In this document: one piece after another, positions 19,317 to 33,179 of the stretch | Numbering within the stretch: position 1 is the first letter of the stretch | How the letters are laid out: each line of letters opens with the position of its first letter | DNA from: Rhynchosporium graminicola | Taxonomy: Eukaryota; Ascomycota; Leotiomycetes; Helotiales; Ploettnerulaceae | Direction of reading: 5' to 3' | Assembly (NCBI GenBank): GCA_900074885.1 | Contig: FJUW01000014.1 | Location: 581,716-645,715 of the forward strand | Length of the DNA: 64,000 nucleotides | Position numbers and translations under genes: made by a program | The notes under the pieces: generated by a model | Told to the model about the DNA's origin: nothing | Database searches by the model: none | What the model saw: only the letters and a program-made list of their open reading frames with translations

Positions 19317-21857
19317 TATGGGTAGATGCAGCAAATCGAATTGCAACACTGAAAATCAAATTCCACGGGAGAGAGCAAACTGGTATGAAGATTGGGTGAT
19401 TGACAAGTAGCTTTGTTCTTTAGTCGAGACTATGAAAGAAGAAAGTCTCAACTCTATGCCGAAATGGTTGCTTGCGATGCATCAAAGAGAATACTCAAAA
19501 ACCGAAAGTGATTTCAGACAAAGAAAACACTTTTGATGCAACCGCAATCAGATCGCTCCAAATAATCACCCTTTTTCTGCCCAAAGACGGCCGCTAGCTC
19601 GAGATAGTAACCTCGCCAATAAAAAAGACAATATCTAGATTCGTACGTAGAAGACTTGCTTTATCTTAAAGTCAAGACGCTCCATTGCTACTAAACTGCC
19701 CAGGCCCCAAGCAAAAAGTCTCTTATACATCACATAATGTCAAAAACCTTGAGCATGTAACAATGCACTTGCAAAATACGCATCCAGAGCACCAATAGAA
19801 ATAAGATTTGACCCGCTTCCTACGCAGGATCACAATAAAGGTCCAAAAGCCGCTTTCAAGCCAAGTTCGTCACTCCCGGTGTCCTCTGACTAGCTCCCTA
19901 TTACACTCACATAATAATACAGCCGGGCGAGCAGTAACGTGCATTATCAGCATCAGCATCGGCACCAACACTAACCCCTCTCTTACCCTTGCTTCCTGGT
20001 TTACCTTCCAAAATATTTGGTACCAATTTCTTCTCCATCATTAGGCCGACAGAATACCTTCAGTCTCTTAATTATTGACCAATTAGTGGTAGAAGAGCAG
20101 TTGATGCTAGAGGTGGACGATTGAAATGTGTTGAGTGGTCGAATATTGATAGGGATGCTGGTATGTGGAGTATCGCAGTCTAGTTCTGTGAGGATGGCTG
20201 TGTCAGTTGAAAATTTGGCATCGATGTGAAAGGAAACAAGGATGTCCAAATACACTGTGACTCAAGAAGCTATACCAGGTGATAGCAAGATTATGAGTTC
20301 CTCTTCACCAGCGTACACCCCAGATTTCGAGAACGGATTGGTGGAGCGGAATCTTTACGGCAAGTTGAAGCATCTTGCTACTTCTCATAGGCTGGCTTCC
20401 TTGAATTCGGGTGCTTTTTCTGACCTTGGTGGCCGCTGGTGTACATGATTACCCCTGGTTCGCAACCAACTTTGCTACAACGACTGAATGGTTAGATTTA
20501 GGAGAGCCTCAAAGGTCGAACGTTTGAAATTTTTGGTAAATGCGAATCAAGATACTTCTTTCCAAAGTGTGGAGCTGCTGGCTGAGGTTAGACTCCGGTG
20601 CGTAGACTGCCGTACGAAATGTTCCACGAATAGCGTATGTTCGAATATTCGGAAAGAAGCCAATTGCAGGATTCTATTACAGTGTCTTCATCATTAAAAA
20701 TAGAGTTTTGTTGGTCTGCATAATGTATGCCTTTCATTGAAAAGTGCTAGGTCATGATCCTCGGTGAGAACAGACCAGGTATTAATCCAAATGCGGATCG
20801 ATTAAGCGAGGAAAGTAAACAAACTTGCAAGCGGCTTCGAAAACACAAGTACCTCGGGAATGTAACAAGGTCGAGGTCGAATGAAACACAGTGAGGCGAT
20901 CGAACGGAACATTGATCCGCTGAACATCACAACGACATTTCATGTCAAAGGCGTTCAACATGGGAAAAGGACTCTGCTATGTACTGCCACGGGCCCGCTC
21001 AGCTTTTATAGCAGCCTAGATGCTTCAGATACCGTGTAAACACTCGAATTGGCCACAAATTGAGCTGCCGGCATCGAATGATGTTCTGAAATCAAGAATA
21101 TGCGTGTAGCATGGGCTTTTGATCTTGATTATTCGAAGCAGCATTATTTTAGCGTGACTGTCTACTAATGGGCAATGTTCTGCTCGAAGTCGGTTCCAAC
21201 GAATACTGTCTCTCCTATAAGGACAGTCATTGAGTGTGGTGGGATAGTCAGCTTATCTCATGTTTGACGAGATGGAAAGAGCTTTTGCGCACTATACAGA
21301 CGTGTGTAAATTGAGTCGGGTCAAAAGCCACTCCAGGCGAGCCCCAGCACCTCACAGCTACCTCCTCCCATTGCTCCGAATTTCTTTGCAAATAAGCAGT
21401 AAAGTAACTTTGAAACTTGCCAGCATGCATAACTATAAATAGCCAGATGTATATCGGGTTTGCAACCCAACCATAAAACGATGCACGTGATACAATCGGG
21501 ATTCCTTTTACGGCTATCCGGAGGCAAATGCGGGGGATGGAGGGGTAAATTGGGAATTTGGGTTTGATGTTCCCCCACTCCGAATTGATATTACCCGGAG
21601 CTGGGTGTCTGTGTTTTCATTTCATGCAATGTGCACGAGGGATCAACATTTAACCTTTGACTTGCATAAATTTTCGACTCGGGAGCGCTCATTGTCTCGA
21701 CATACGAAAAACCCTTGACATTCTAGGATATTTGCACTTGCACTCGGATTGGCTAGAGTGCTCTCATACATTTCTGATTAGTACCTGGAGTAGTAATCAT
21801 ACTCCGGACGTCATCTCCTACACACGATTTCTGATTTGGGAGCTATCATCATTGAAA
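19317..21857. other. Long intergenic region, 2.5 kb
   Basis: No supported gene. A 68-codon plus-strand frame at 20,242-20,448 has ordinary amino acid composition but no recognisable domain and no convincing spliced continuation, so it is left as an unproven small ORF. The divergent promoters of the kinase (minus) and dihydroxyacetone kinase (plus) lie at the two ends. No repeat or RNA gene was recognised. Confidence 0.5.
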
Positions 21858-23932
21858 ATGTCATCCAAACACTACTTCCCCGAGACGGCAGTAAACACAC
21901 TCGTCCCACGCTTCCTCACGTCGCTCACCCGCGCCAACCCATCTCTTACCCTCATCCCATCCTACCGCGTAGTCCTAAACTCTACCGCGTCACGCTCCCA
22001 CGTAACGCTCATCTCAGGAGGCGGAAGTGGTCATGAGCCCGCATGGTCTGGATATGTTGGCGATGGTCTTCTCACAGCCGTAGCGTGCGGTGACATCTTC
22101 GCCAGTCCAAGCATGAAGCAGGTATTAGCTGCTATTGCAGCGTGTCCTAGTGACAAAGGGTGTATTCTGCTTATCACGAATTATACGGGTGATAAATTGC
22201 ATTTTGGACTTGCAGCTGAGAAGGCAATGGAGAGGGGCTGGGTGGAGAGAGGAAAGTGTGTCGTATTGCCGGCGACCGATGATGTTAGTATTGGGAGGAG
22301 TAAGAGTCAGAAAGTTGGGAGGCGAGGTTTGGCGGGGAATGTCATTAGTGAGTTTGTGTCCTGGATCTGATCTTGGCTAAGATGAGGAATTGGACGAATT
22401 AGTGAGTGGCTAACTAGTTAACAGCGATGAAGATTTTAGGAGCTGCAGCTGCAAAGGAATACTCTTTTGAGCAGCTAGTAAAAATTGGGAAAGCTGTCAA
22501 TGAACAGCTTGTTTCCATCGGGTCAGCATTGGATCATTGCCATGTCCCAGGAAGGCAAAACCATGAAGAAATTGGAGATGATGTTTGTGTAGTAGGCGCC
22601 GGAATCCACAATGAACCAGTAAGTAGTATTTCCTCCCCAGTAGCATGTTTGCTCATGTTATCAAGGCTGTAGAGAAAGTGTCCCCGATTCCTTCAGTTGA
22701 AGGCCTGATCTCGAGACTTCTGGATTTGATCTGTGATCAAAACGATACTGAAAGGGCTTTTGTGAAATTCGACAAGGGTGATGATAATGTGCTTCTAATC
22801 AACAACTATGGCGGGCTGTCGCCACTTGAATTAGGCGCCCTGACTGAAGAAGTTTTGACTCAACTAGGTATGTGGGAATCCTTGTATCTGTTAGTAGAGG
22901 CGCTGACAGAAAATAGAGAAGAATTGGGACATTAAGCCCACAAAGATATACACAGGTCCATTTGAGACTTCTCTGAACGGTCCGGGGTTCTCTGTTACAC
23001 TTTGCAATCTTACTACCGCAGCAAAGGAAAGCAATACTTCAGTGGATGAATTAATGGATCTTCTTGGCGCTGAGACCAAAGCACCAGCTTGGCCTAATGT
23101 ACTTGCAAACAGTTCAACGAAAACAGCAAAGAAAGACAGCCCTGAAGTGGATATCGAGAAACAAGCCCCGGTATCTGCTGATGAGGACATTCAAAGTATG
23201 TATTTGAAGGTACTCGTGGCAGGGGGTTGTGACTGATGAAATTCCTAGTCGACCCCGAGGTTCTAGAGTCAGCGGTCCGAACAGCTTGCAAGCGCGCGAT
23301 AGATGCGGAGCCCAATTTGACGAAATGGGACATGATAATGGGTGATGGTGACTGCGGTGAAGCCGTTCGGGATGTCAGCAAAGGTGGGAACTCCTTATCA
23401 AGACTCGTAGGAAGAATGCTGACAGGCGTTGCAAGCGATAATAAAGATCGTGGACGATGGAGGTGCAAAGTCCGGTTCAGTACAGACACTGCTTCAAACG
23501 ATGACGAATGCCGTGGATGACATGGGTGGCACGCTGGGAGCGATATTCGGAATCCTCCTCGCAGCATTCTCAACGTCCCTTCGAGCACAGAAATCTAAAG
23601 CCGCCTCAGATAGCAAGCTGATAGATCTTTTCGCACCGGCGTTGGCCGAAGCAGTAGAAAGTTTGAAACAACACACTGGAGCGCGAGTGGGTGACCGGAC
23701 TGTGATGGATGTGCTGCTCCCTTTTGCCGACTCCTTAGATAATTCGCGGGATCTAGAGACAGCTGTAAGAAAGGCGGAGAGTGCGGCGGAAGGTACGAAA
23801 GAGTTAAAAGCCGGGTTTGGAAGAGCGAGTTATGTTGGAGGGGTTGAGGAGAAAGAAAAGGTTCCTGATCCTGGAGCTTGGGCTCTGTTTGAGATTGTCA
23901 AGGGACTGTTGGAAGGTGGAAAGCAGCGATAG
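21858..23932 (+). CDS. dak1: Dihydroxyacetone kinase
   Basis: ATP-dependent dihydroxyacetone (glycerone) kinase, which makes dihydroxyacetone phosphate and detoxifies dihydroxyacetone in the cytosol. It joins glycerol dehydrogenation to glycolysis. Six exons: 21,858-22,347; 22,425-22,618; 22,666-22,867; 22,917-23,195; 23,249-23,383; 23,436-23,932, giving 598 residues. The N-terminal DhaK domain has the substrate-binding SGGGSGHEP (His59) and the GAGIHNEP motif, whose His225 corresponds to the residue that binds dihydroxyacetone covalently. The C-terminal DhaL domain has the Mg-ATP-binding GDGDCG (421-425) and MGGTLGAIFG. Length and domain order match the single-chain ATP-dependent eukaryotic enzymes. 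In the last intron I chose the GCAAG acceptor (52 bp) because the earlier ACAG breaks the frame. The start codon begins the family's usual MSSKHYFP. Confidence 0.92.
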
Positions 23933-24412
23933 AGCGCCTGTAGCACGATGATACCTTGCTTGCTTTCAAGAGAACGAAAGCACCTCTGCAACACTTTCGA
24001 TAGGATAGACATGAGCAGCACATATCTATTATCTGGCACAAGATACTGTACAATGTAAATTTTCGTCTTTACGAAAATGTTGATGGGTTTTGTAGGCAGA
24101 GTAGTATTGTTGATCTGATCTTGTTATCTGAGTACCATGTATTCTAGCGTGGTGGCATATCGTTGAATAACCGATTGATACGTTGAGTTGAGTATGTGTT
24201 TGTTGCTGCCGGCCAGTATTCTCTTGCTTGATGTTTCCACCAAAGCCAAATATATCGAGCCTTGGTAGCTATGACTGAGCGTGTCCGTCCTTTGGACGCA
24301 TTCACGCGTTTGTGCCCTCGGTGTAGCCTTCAAATTCGCTCGACTGAAGCCACAGCAACCACTGCATGTCTTGCAATTGTCCATGAATTGTCCTAATTCT
24401 CTCGCCGTGCCA
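23933..24412. other. Convergent 3' intergenic region
   Basis: This 480-bp stretch between the stops of dihydroxyacetone kinase and COX16 holds both 3' untranslated regions. Small frames on the minus strand are not supported. Confidence 0.55.
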
Positions 24413-24857
24413 CTATAACTTCCCATCGTGTTCTCCTGGTAACCTCTTCACCCGTTTCTGCTCCCAGTCATCCAAGTCTTTCGCCGCCAGTCTCTATACA
24501 TGCTGTTAGCACTCTCAAACTAAGTACCGCTTTCATTACAACAGCCCCGGGCTGTTTACTGCCATTGTCGTGGACCGTTGTGATACTCACATAATATTCC
24601 TCCTTCATGTCGACCTTCCGGCCCCCCTTCCCAATTCCAAGCTCCTCCTCTTTGCTCATTCTCCGAACTTTGCGATCATGTTTCTCGTATCGAATTGCAG
24701 TGGCGGGAGTCAGAAAGAAGGAGCCTGCAACCATTGTTGCGATGAATGGCAGGCCGAAGAGAGCGAAAGGATGCCGCGCAAGCAAAGTTCTGTAGCGAGC
24801 TGCTATCGTATTGGCATCCGCACTGCCCCTGAATTTCTTGTTTGGGAAGACCCCCAT
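24413..24857 (-). CDS. cox16: Cytochrome c oxidase assembly protein COX16
   Basis: Small mitochondrial inner-membrane protein needed for assembly of cytochrome c oxidase. Two exons, 24,857-24,591 and 24,493-24,413, are joined over a 97-bp intron (GTGAGT donor, GCTAAC branch, TAG acceptor) to give 115 residues. The sequence follows the family closely: a basic N-terminus, LLARHPFALFGLPF entering one transmembrane segment (about 31-51), LTPATAIRYEKHDRKVR, EEYY at the exon junction, then LAAKDLDDWEQKRVKR. Without splicing the conserved C-terminus is lost. It is head-to-head with the Mec1/ATR gene; about 350 bp between the two starts form a shared promoter region. Confidence 0.93.
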
Positions 24858-25208
24858 ATTGCGAACGCGTTTTGTAACTGGAATGTCAAGGATGCTGGGA
24901 GTATGGTGTTCTAATATCTAGAATATGGAGCCACGCCACTTCCAACAGGGGAAAGGCTTTCGGGTTAGAGTTTTCTGTGAGTTATGAATAGTGTAGCAGA
25001 TATCCAAACAATTCTCTGAAGAGATCCTTCTGGTGTTGTAGCAACTGACAGGAACCTGCCTCTACCACCAAAAGTCCTTGAACTCTTGAACTGCAAGAGT
25101 GCTTGCGAGAGGTGAGGCGCGCATCACGTGCTCACGCGAACGCGTCCCGCTTCCATTTCACGTCTTCTACACTCGAATCTCGAACACAACAATAATGGCT
25201 TTCCCATA
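24858..25208. promoter_or_regulatory. Bidirectional promoter region, COX16 / MEC1
   Basis: The 351 bp between two divergent start codons must contain both promoters and both 5' leaders. A palindrome-like ATCACGTGCTCACG (near 25,116-25,129) includes CACGTG, a potential bHLH site. No TATA box is evident. If the Mec1 start were the in-frame Met codon at 25,128, the spacer would shrink to 270 bp. Confidence 0.5.
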
Positions 25209-28200
25209 ATGGCCCCAATAGCACGTAACGCCGCCTCCGGACGCCAGCCACATGGCCAAAACAACGGAGAGATGGGCACATCCATTCCACCTCCTTCCAC
25301 GATGGCTGCCCAGCTAATCAGCAACCTTTCTACAAAGGCTACCAATCCATCAAACAAGGATCCCGATGGGCTAAAGCAAATAATGCTTGAAGTTTCCCTT
25401 GATGACGCAGAATTCGATGCCAAAGTCAAGGCCAATCCAGCCTATATCGAGGAAATGGACGTGAAGCTGGAGCGCAATCACAAGCTTATTTATGCCTTTG
25501 CACGTGCCCTGTTGGAGAAACTTGCCAGCGATGACCCTTTCCAGGACCTGAAAGAAAGCGCTCAGCAGGGAAAGGAAGCATTGGATGTTTACGTGGGAAC
25601 CTTTAGGGAGTTCCCGCAACTTCTGGCTTACATTCCCCCACCTGATCGACCTCTGATAGGTAGGGGTACAGAACCTCTTTGCAGCTGGCTAATTCCACGT
25701 GTGCTGGTACTTTTGGGACGTAAAGGTTGCGAAACATTGACGGAGAACATTAAATCCCTGTTCAAAGTCTTCTTCCAGATCGTCCCCCAGTACCCGAGCT
25801 TGTGGATTTGGGAATCCATTATGTTCGACCATCTGAAACGATGTGTCCAAGGTACGCTATGTTCTCCATATTGGGGAAATTATACTCACTATGAAGTAGC
25901 CACGCTTAACCATCTTGAACATCCTGGTATCATTTCACATAACCAACAAATGAGTATTGTGGTACGATACGGACAAGAAGAATCGGAAACAGAGGCTTCT
26001 TCTGTTGCTTTGTTTGACTCATCGTATTCTATGCGCAGTCCTGCGGAGGGCCTCGCTAATGCAAGTCATATCCTATGTATCTTGGCTGGAGCATCTGAGG
26101 AGATCGCTACATCATTTGATGCAACGACGGCATTCCAAGGCTACCTGGTTTGGCTGTTGGACTCATTTCTTCAAGTTCATGGCATTCGTGGGAGGTGGGC
26201 AGGCAACCTTGCCCTCCACGAATCTTGTATGAGAGTAGATGAGCTATTTCTTTGCTCAATCGGCTCTTTACTATCCTCGTTGCGTCAAGTTCTTTGGCCT
26301 TTTCTTTTGCGTAAGGGTTATACCGTCCTATCGATCATCTGCGCAGCAATACTTGAAGAACCTAGTCAACTTGCTGAGGATTCCCAGCCAATTCTGTGTA
26401 GTGCGCTGCTTAACATGACAGCCATTTGCAAGAAGTACAAAGCGATGCGACAAGTAATGGTGCTAAATCTTGTTCCTGCCATTAAAGCTACAGAAATCCA
26501 AGCCTCTAATCTAGGAAAAGACTTCAAAGTGAGCTGGGATTGCTCAGCCGGTGGTTAACTTGCTGACTCTCATCTAGGTTGCAGGCTCAGCGTTACTTAA
26601 TGCTTGCAGTGGCAGCAGCGTGCTCCAGAAAGATACCCTTGCCACCTCTCCAGTTTTTGAACACCCATCTCTTCTCATTGAATTCGGACACCTCGGACTT
26701 GATCAAGTGGAATCCAAAAGCTTAGACTCGATACCTGATGATCTGACAGAAGTCGAAGATGGTCCACCATCCAAGCGCCGCAAGATTAACGACTCCAAAA
26801 ATCCTTTTGAAGAGATCACAGCGGATCTGTACGAACTCCTCGGTGCGCAGAGAGCGACTGATTTAGCTGGGCTTCATCATCTTGCAGAGTACGTCCCAAT
26901 ATCGCCCATCTAATCGCATATGACTGACAAAGCCTAGGACGTGCTTCACTGCTCTCAGCCCCCAGGATCAGTATAAAGCTATCGAGTTCCTTGGCCGCAT
27001 TCCATGTGGGTTGTCGGGAAAGCTGTCTCTGACTCGTGAAAACGGTAAGACCGTGGACTCCAAATGCCTTGTCTGCGATGGAGCAGAACTCCACGAGATC
27101 GTCGACAGCCAGTACGATCAAAATGCTATCTCTACAATCACAAAAGAATCAATCCAAGTTTTCACGAGCCTTGTAAAATGCCAGACTTTTTCTCAGTCCC
27201 CACGATCCCGCGTTCTGGCCATGTTTGTACTCAAGAGATTCGCAACGCATTTCACGGATCCAGAGTTCCTTGATCTCCAGATTTCGCCCCTAGGTCAGTG
27301 GTGCATGAAGTCTTTGAACAGTTCAGTCCGGGAGTTGAGATTAGCTGCGGGGTGAGTTCCTCTCTCGAATGTACTTCTATGTGCCTAACACGATATAGTC
27401 GTACCATACCAAAGTTCCTGAAAGGAGTACCTACCCCGGACTCACTGACATGGAGAAATCGACACGACCTTATAATTGCCATGCGAACCTCAGCAGAACA
27501 AGACTGTAATTTATTGCTGCAAGAGACGACTATTCTTGCTTGGGGGCAGATTGCTGGGTCAGCACTCCTAACCCGTTTTGATTCAACTACTTATCCAAGC
27601 AGCGTCGTGAAAGATGATGAATTGAATGTTCTATTACTTGAATTGGTAAAATATCTGGGACATAGTAATCAGATTGTCTCTGGAACGGCTTTTAGCGAAG
27701 TAAGCCATTCAGTCCTGATATTGTGCTCCAGCTGACTCGACATAGATTTTAAGACTCGCGAAGCAAGCTGGGGGGACTGTCGAAAGACTGTTCAGCGCCT
27801 TCTGGAGCAGCATTGCAACATTTGCCGTCGGAGAGCTCCTCACGAAACCTCAGACTACTCAGCTAATGGCTGATCTACTTGGAATGTCAGTCGCAGAGTT
27901 CTTGCTCCTAACCCAGTCATATACTTTGCCGTTCCTTATCTTGAATGGCAGAGTCGATGTTATAAATAGAATTAGTGAAGCACGAAATGATCCCGATAAT
28001 TGGGCCATATGTGTCGATCCATCTAACATCGCCCCAATCCTGGCACTTCTACTGGTCCAGGATGCGCCAAATCTCGATACCTTCGTCATGGGACTTCTGA
28101 GACGAGTTTCTAGCGAGTTCAAAACCCAAGAACTAGCCGATTTGCTGCAGATAGAGCCCATGTATCAGGCTCTGTATCTGCTCAAGGCTGCCGGCGAAGC

Positions 28201-31200
28201 AGATGAGAGCAAGAAATCCAGGGTACATTGCTGCAATCGATCACAAATAGACTTGACTGACATATCTTAGATCCGAGTTGCTCTCAAATTTCTAGCAACG
28301 CGAGGCGGGGAGAGCAACAGCTCAAAGAAGCCTAATTCCATGGTTACATTTCTAAACCAGCATATGCTAGGGCTGGTAACCCGTATCGTTGAAGCTGTCA
28401 ACGGCACTCGCGAAGAGCATGTGATCACAGAAAGAGAGAGATCTATCAAGGCCATGGAAGAGCTTGTGAAGCTCGCAAAGACAGATGCAAGAGCTGCTCG
28501 ACCTCAGGTACGTTTACAGAAAATCGTGTTCTAACACCCGCTCATATACCCAGCTTTGCGCATGTCTACAAACAGCCTTTTCTCAAGTTGAGCTACAATC
28601 TGCTGCGTTTTCAGCTTGGGAAACAATATTGCGAAATCTGGGAGACGAGGATGTCGAGGCAATGCTTGAAAGTACATTTTCAATTATCATCCAGCACTGG
28701 GCAAGCTTCGATAAGGCGACCCAAGAGCGGGCGGAAGGGGCACTTCAATACCTTCTCAAATCCAGAGCTCGTCTCATCCGCAACATGATTGCTAATCTTC
28801 CTTCCTTGGCCGCCTTTCCTGAATTAGTGGAGGTAGAACGACAGATCAGCAAGCTGAGAGTTCCGACCGACGTTGGGAATGCATTCCAAATTTTCCGTCG
28901 TAGGCTTGGACATGAAAATCCTGGAGTAGTTACCCAGGCACTTGTTGAATTGAAACATTTCCTGCAGGACCATCAGTCGTTTCTTCAGGCTTCCGCCATT
29001 AGCGAGCAGCCTGATATCATCGTTGGCCAACTTATACGGTCCGTCCTTGACACCTGTGTCAAGAACACCGAGTTGCAAAATGAAATTGCCTTGTTGTCGG
29101 CAGAATGTATCGGACTCATCGGATGCATCGACTCTAACAGGGTTGAGTCAATACGCGAACGCCGTGAGATGGTCGTTGTGAGCAACTTCCATGAGCATGG
29201 CGAGACGACAGATTTTGTTCTGTCCATCCTACAAGAAGTTATCGTACCGTCATTTCTATCAGCTGAAGATACCTCCTTGCAAGGGTACTTCTCCTACGTT
29301 ATGCAGGAACTTCTTGACAGGTGCAATTTCAGGACCGTCATCGGTGATATCTTGAGGAATGGTCAAAAAAACAGTACTGATAACCTTTATCTGAAATGGC
29401 TGTCCCTGTCACCGGGCGTGCAAGATGTCCTGACTCCATTTCTGAGCTCGAGCTTTAGCATAGCAGAGATGCCAATGCCGAAACTAAACTATCCTATATT
29501 TCGACCAGAAAGAATGCCCTCCAAACTATACAATTCCTGGCTTAGGAGCTTCACTTTGGACCTCTTACAGAAGCCTTTTCAATTCTCTACCAACCTTATC
29601 TTTCCGCCACTGTGTCGAGCGATCAGAATCAAGGATGTTTCGGTCGCAAGCTTCATCCTTCCCTACCTTGTGCTGCACGTTGTTGTTGATGGCAGAGAGT
29701 CCCACAGGGAAGAAATTGGCCGTGAACTCCTCGCCATTCTGACCTACGAAGCACCGGCAGAATCCGAAAGCCGTCGGCAGGACTTGAAATTGTGCATTGA
29801 GGTAAGCTTTATAATGGGGGATCTTGCTCATAAACTGATTGTTGCAGGGTGTCTTCCGTATTCTAGACTACTTTGCCCGCTGGATGCAAGAAAAGCAGAT
29901 TAAAACAGCACCAGCAAAGGGTCAGGTCGCCGCCGACGGGGCACGCGACATCCTACTGGTCAAATCAGTCTTAGACGTCATTCCTCCTGAGCTCATCTCT
30001 CGCAGGGCTGTAGAGTGTAAGTCGTATTCTCGAGCGTTGTTCTACTGGGAGCAACACATCAGAGATGTAAGACAAAAGGAGAAGGGCCAGGCTACCAATG
30101 CCGCTGCCACTACCGCACAGCTACAGCATCTGCAAGACATCTACACTCAGATTGACGAACCAGACGGTATTGAGGGATTCTCTGCTCATCTCCATGTCTT
30201 GGACATTGATCAACAGATCCTCGGACATCGAAAGGCTGGTCGATGGACAGCAGCTCAGAGCTGGTATGAAATTCAGCTTGCAGAGAAACCAGAGGACGTA
30301 GACGTACAGCTGAATCTCCTGACTTGTCTGAAGGAATCGGGGCAACACGGTAAGCTCCTCTGTCATTTTGACTCATACAAAAGCTAATTCAATTGAGATG
30401 TTTTGTTGAATTACGTCGAGGGTATGCATACAGCTGCACAAACTGTCTCCAAGCTGCTTCCTTTCGCAGCCGAGGCATCCTGGACGACTGGGAGATGGGC
30501 AACTCTGGCCAAGTACACGTCTCTAGCACCACCAGGTATTGGTAAAGATTTCAACGTCAATATTGGTCGTGCACTACTCGCCTTGCAGAAGGGTGATGAA
30601 GATTTTTTCAAGTCCAGTGTCAAGTCATTGCGAGATCGTATCGCAAGGTCTCTATCAACCGCGACGACTTCTTCCCTCGGCTCCTGCCACGACACGATGC
30701 TCAAATTACACGTTCTCACGGAACTTGAAATGATTGCAGGGAGTGAACAGCCTAAAGTTGGCGATCTTCCTGGGATTCTAGATTCACTGAATCGCAGGCT
30801 GGAAGTTATCGGTGCTTTCCTTAACGATAAGCAGTATTTGCTCGGAATCAGGCGAGCTGCTATGCAGTTGTCCAGGTGTGTTATATTACTTCCTATTCAA
30901 TGGCTGATAAGCTGACACTGTCAAGATTGGACTTTGGGGAGCGTGATATTGCTTCTGCTTGGCTCACCAGTGCACGACTAGCTCGCAAGGGTAATGCAAT
31001 CCATCAGTCCTTCAATGCTGTTCTTCACGCATCTCAGCTTGGCGATGAGTCAGCCACTATTGAACACGCTCGACTTTTGTGGAAGGAAGGTCATCATCGC
31101 AAGGCAATCCAAAGTTTGCAAGGAGCTATTGAGAACAATGCATTCATATCACACAACAAGACCTTTAACGCTACGAGTTTCACCGGAGCAGACAAGCCCG

Positions 31201-33179
31201 ACCAACAGAATCTCTTAACAGCAAGGGCACATTTGTTGTATGCGAAGTGGCTCGACAGTGCTGGCCAGACCCATTCCTCAGCTTTACGAATTCAGTATCA
31301 ATTGGCAGCCAAGACCCACGTAGCTTGGGAGAAGGGCCACTACTATCTTGGGCGGCACTACAACAAACTCCTCGAGTCGGAAAAAGCTCTACCTCCTGAG
31401 CGGCAGAATGAGACTCTCTTGACTGGAGAGACTGCCAAACTTGTTATCGAGAACTACTTCCGTGCCTTGTCATACGGCACTAAATACATCTACCAGACCT
31501 TACCTCGAATCTTGACCCTGTGGCTAGACTTGGGAACTCAGGTACAGCGTCCGGTTGATCCGAAGTATGGCAGCAGCAAAGAGTTTGCCAACAGGATCAC
31601 AAGCGTTCGCAAGCAGCATCTTGACCAGATACACGCCCGCTTCAAAAAGTACACCTCGAAGTTACCTGCCTACATGTTCTACACAGCACTACCACAGATC
31701 GTCGCTCGCATAGCTCATCCCAACCATGAGGTCTACAAGTTCTTGCAGACTATGATCATTACAGTTGTATCTACATACCCACAACAAGCTTTGTGGAGTT
31801 TACTGGCTGTATGCACTTCAAACCAGTCAGACCGCAGAGCTCGAGGAGCTGCTATTCTGAACAATCTACAACAAACCTCGAAGAGGGACACTGGGGGTTT
31901 CGATATAAAAGCTTTGATCAAGAATGGCGAAAGAGTCACCGAGCAACTGTTGTGGGCTTGTACTGCAGGTGAATTCCAAGGCAACAGGACGGTATGGGCA
32001 AGCTTGACCAAGGACTTGAACTTCAATCCGAAGGTTTGTATGCCCAGTCTTCTGGCGGTACCCGCTGAGAGTGTTTTAACTGCGACACTGCCAACACTTA
32101 CCGACAATCTTAGAGCTCACAAGGCTTTCTCTCAAGACATCGTGACGATATCATCATTTGCCGACGAGGTCATGATTCTAAGCTCACTCCAGAAACCTCG
32201 AAAGCTGGTTGCTCGTGGATCTGATGGTAGAAGCTACGGTCTGATGTGCAAGCCTAAAGATGATCTCCGGAAAGATCAACGTCTAATGGAATTCAACAGC
32301 ATGATTAACAGATCGCTAAAACGTGATGCGGAATCAAGCAGGCGTCAATTGTACATCAAGACATATGCGGTCACTCCTCTCAACGAAGAGTGTGGAATAA
32401 TCGAGTGGGTCGATGGTTTGAAAACCCTCAGAGATATCCTTCTCGGCCTCTACAAGACCATCGGCGTTGCACCAAACTACAACGAAATCGCACTCTACTG
32501 TGAGGAAGCAGCCAAATCTCCCGACAAACTCCCATTCTTCACGGAAAAAGTTCTCGGCAACTTCCCTCCCATGTTCCACCGCTGGTTCGTCGCGCAATTC
32601 CCAGAGCCATCAACATGGTTCGCAGCTCGACTTCGCTATAACCGCTCCTGCGCCGTAATGTCCATGGTAGGCACCATTCTTGGCCTCGGCGACCGCCACG
32701 GCGAAAATATTCTCTTCGAAGAAGGAAACGGCGGAACCTTCCACGTCGATTTCAACTGCCTCTTCGACAAAGGTCTCACTTTCGTAAAGCCCGAACGCGT
32801 TCCCTTCCGACTAACACACAACATGATCGACGCGATGGGCATGTACGGGTACGAAGGCCCTTTCAGGAAATCGTCTGAACTTACCCTAAAACTGCTCCGC
32901 CAGCACGAGGAGACATTGATGACGATCTTAGAGGCGTTTGTGTATGATCCGACACTGGATCTACTCGCCAGAGATCCAAAAAAGAAAAAGAAGGAAGGGA
33001 GTGCAGTGCCGCAGACGGCGCAGGGCGTGCTGGACACTATCCAGAGGAAAGTCAGGGGATTACTAGCGGGCGAGAGTGTCCCGCTAGGAGTAGAGGGACA
33101 GGTAGATGAATTAATCAAGCAAGCTACCAATCAGACATATCTAGCAAGTATGTATATCGGATGGTGTTCATTCTTCTAG
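25209..33179 (+). CDS. mec1: Mec1/ATR-family checkpoint kinase
   Basis: Phosphatidylinositol-3-kinase-related protein kinase of the ATR/Mec1 (UvsB) type, the nuclear sensor kinase for replication stress and single-stranded DNA. Ten exons: 25,209-26,528; 26,578-26,888; 26,938-27,351; 27,399-27,699; 27,746-28,222; 28,271-28,507; 28,554-29,801; 29,848-30,349; 30,398-30,875; 30,926-33,179. All phases agree and give 2,513 residues, the normal family size. All nine introns are 46-50 bp. HEAT-like helical repeats and the FAT region fill the first 2,000 residues. The C-terminal kinase domain has KPKDDLRKDQR, the catalytic loop GLGDRHGENIL (about residue 2,351) and HVDFNCLFDKG in the DFG position. The chain ends with a FATC motif, ASMYIGWCSFF. 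An upstream in-frame Met at 25,128 would add 27 residues. A GTAT microsatellite lies just after the stop. Confidence 0.93.

Noticed and set aside
20242..20448. 68-codon plus-strand ORF in the 2.5-kb gap
   Set aside because: No recognisable content, no splice-supported extension; too short to call without expression or conservation.
23384..23424. 41-bp intron (ACAG acceptor) in dihydroxyacetone kinase
   Set aside because: Leaves the reading frame out of phase; the GCAAG acceptor at 23,435 keeps the frame.
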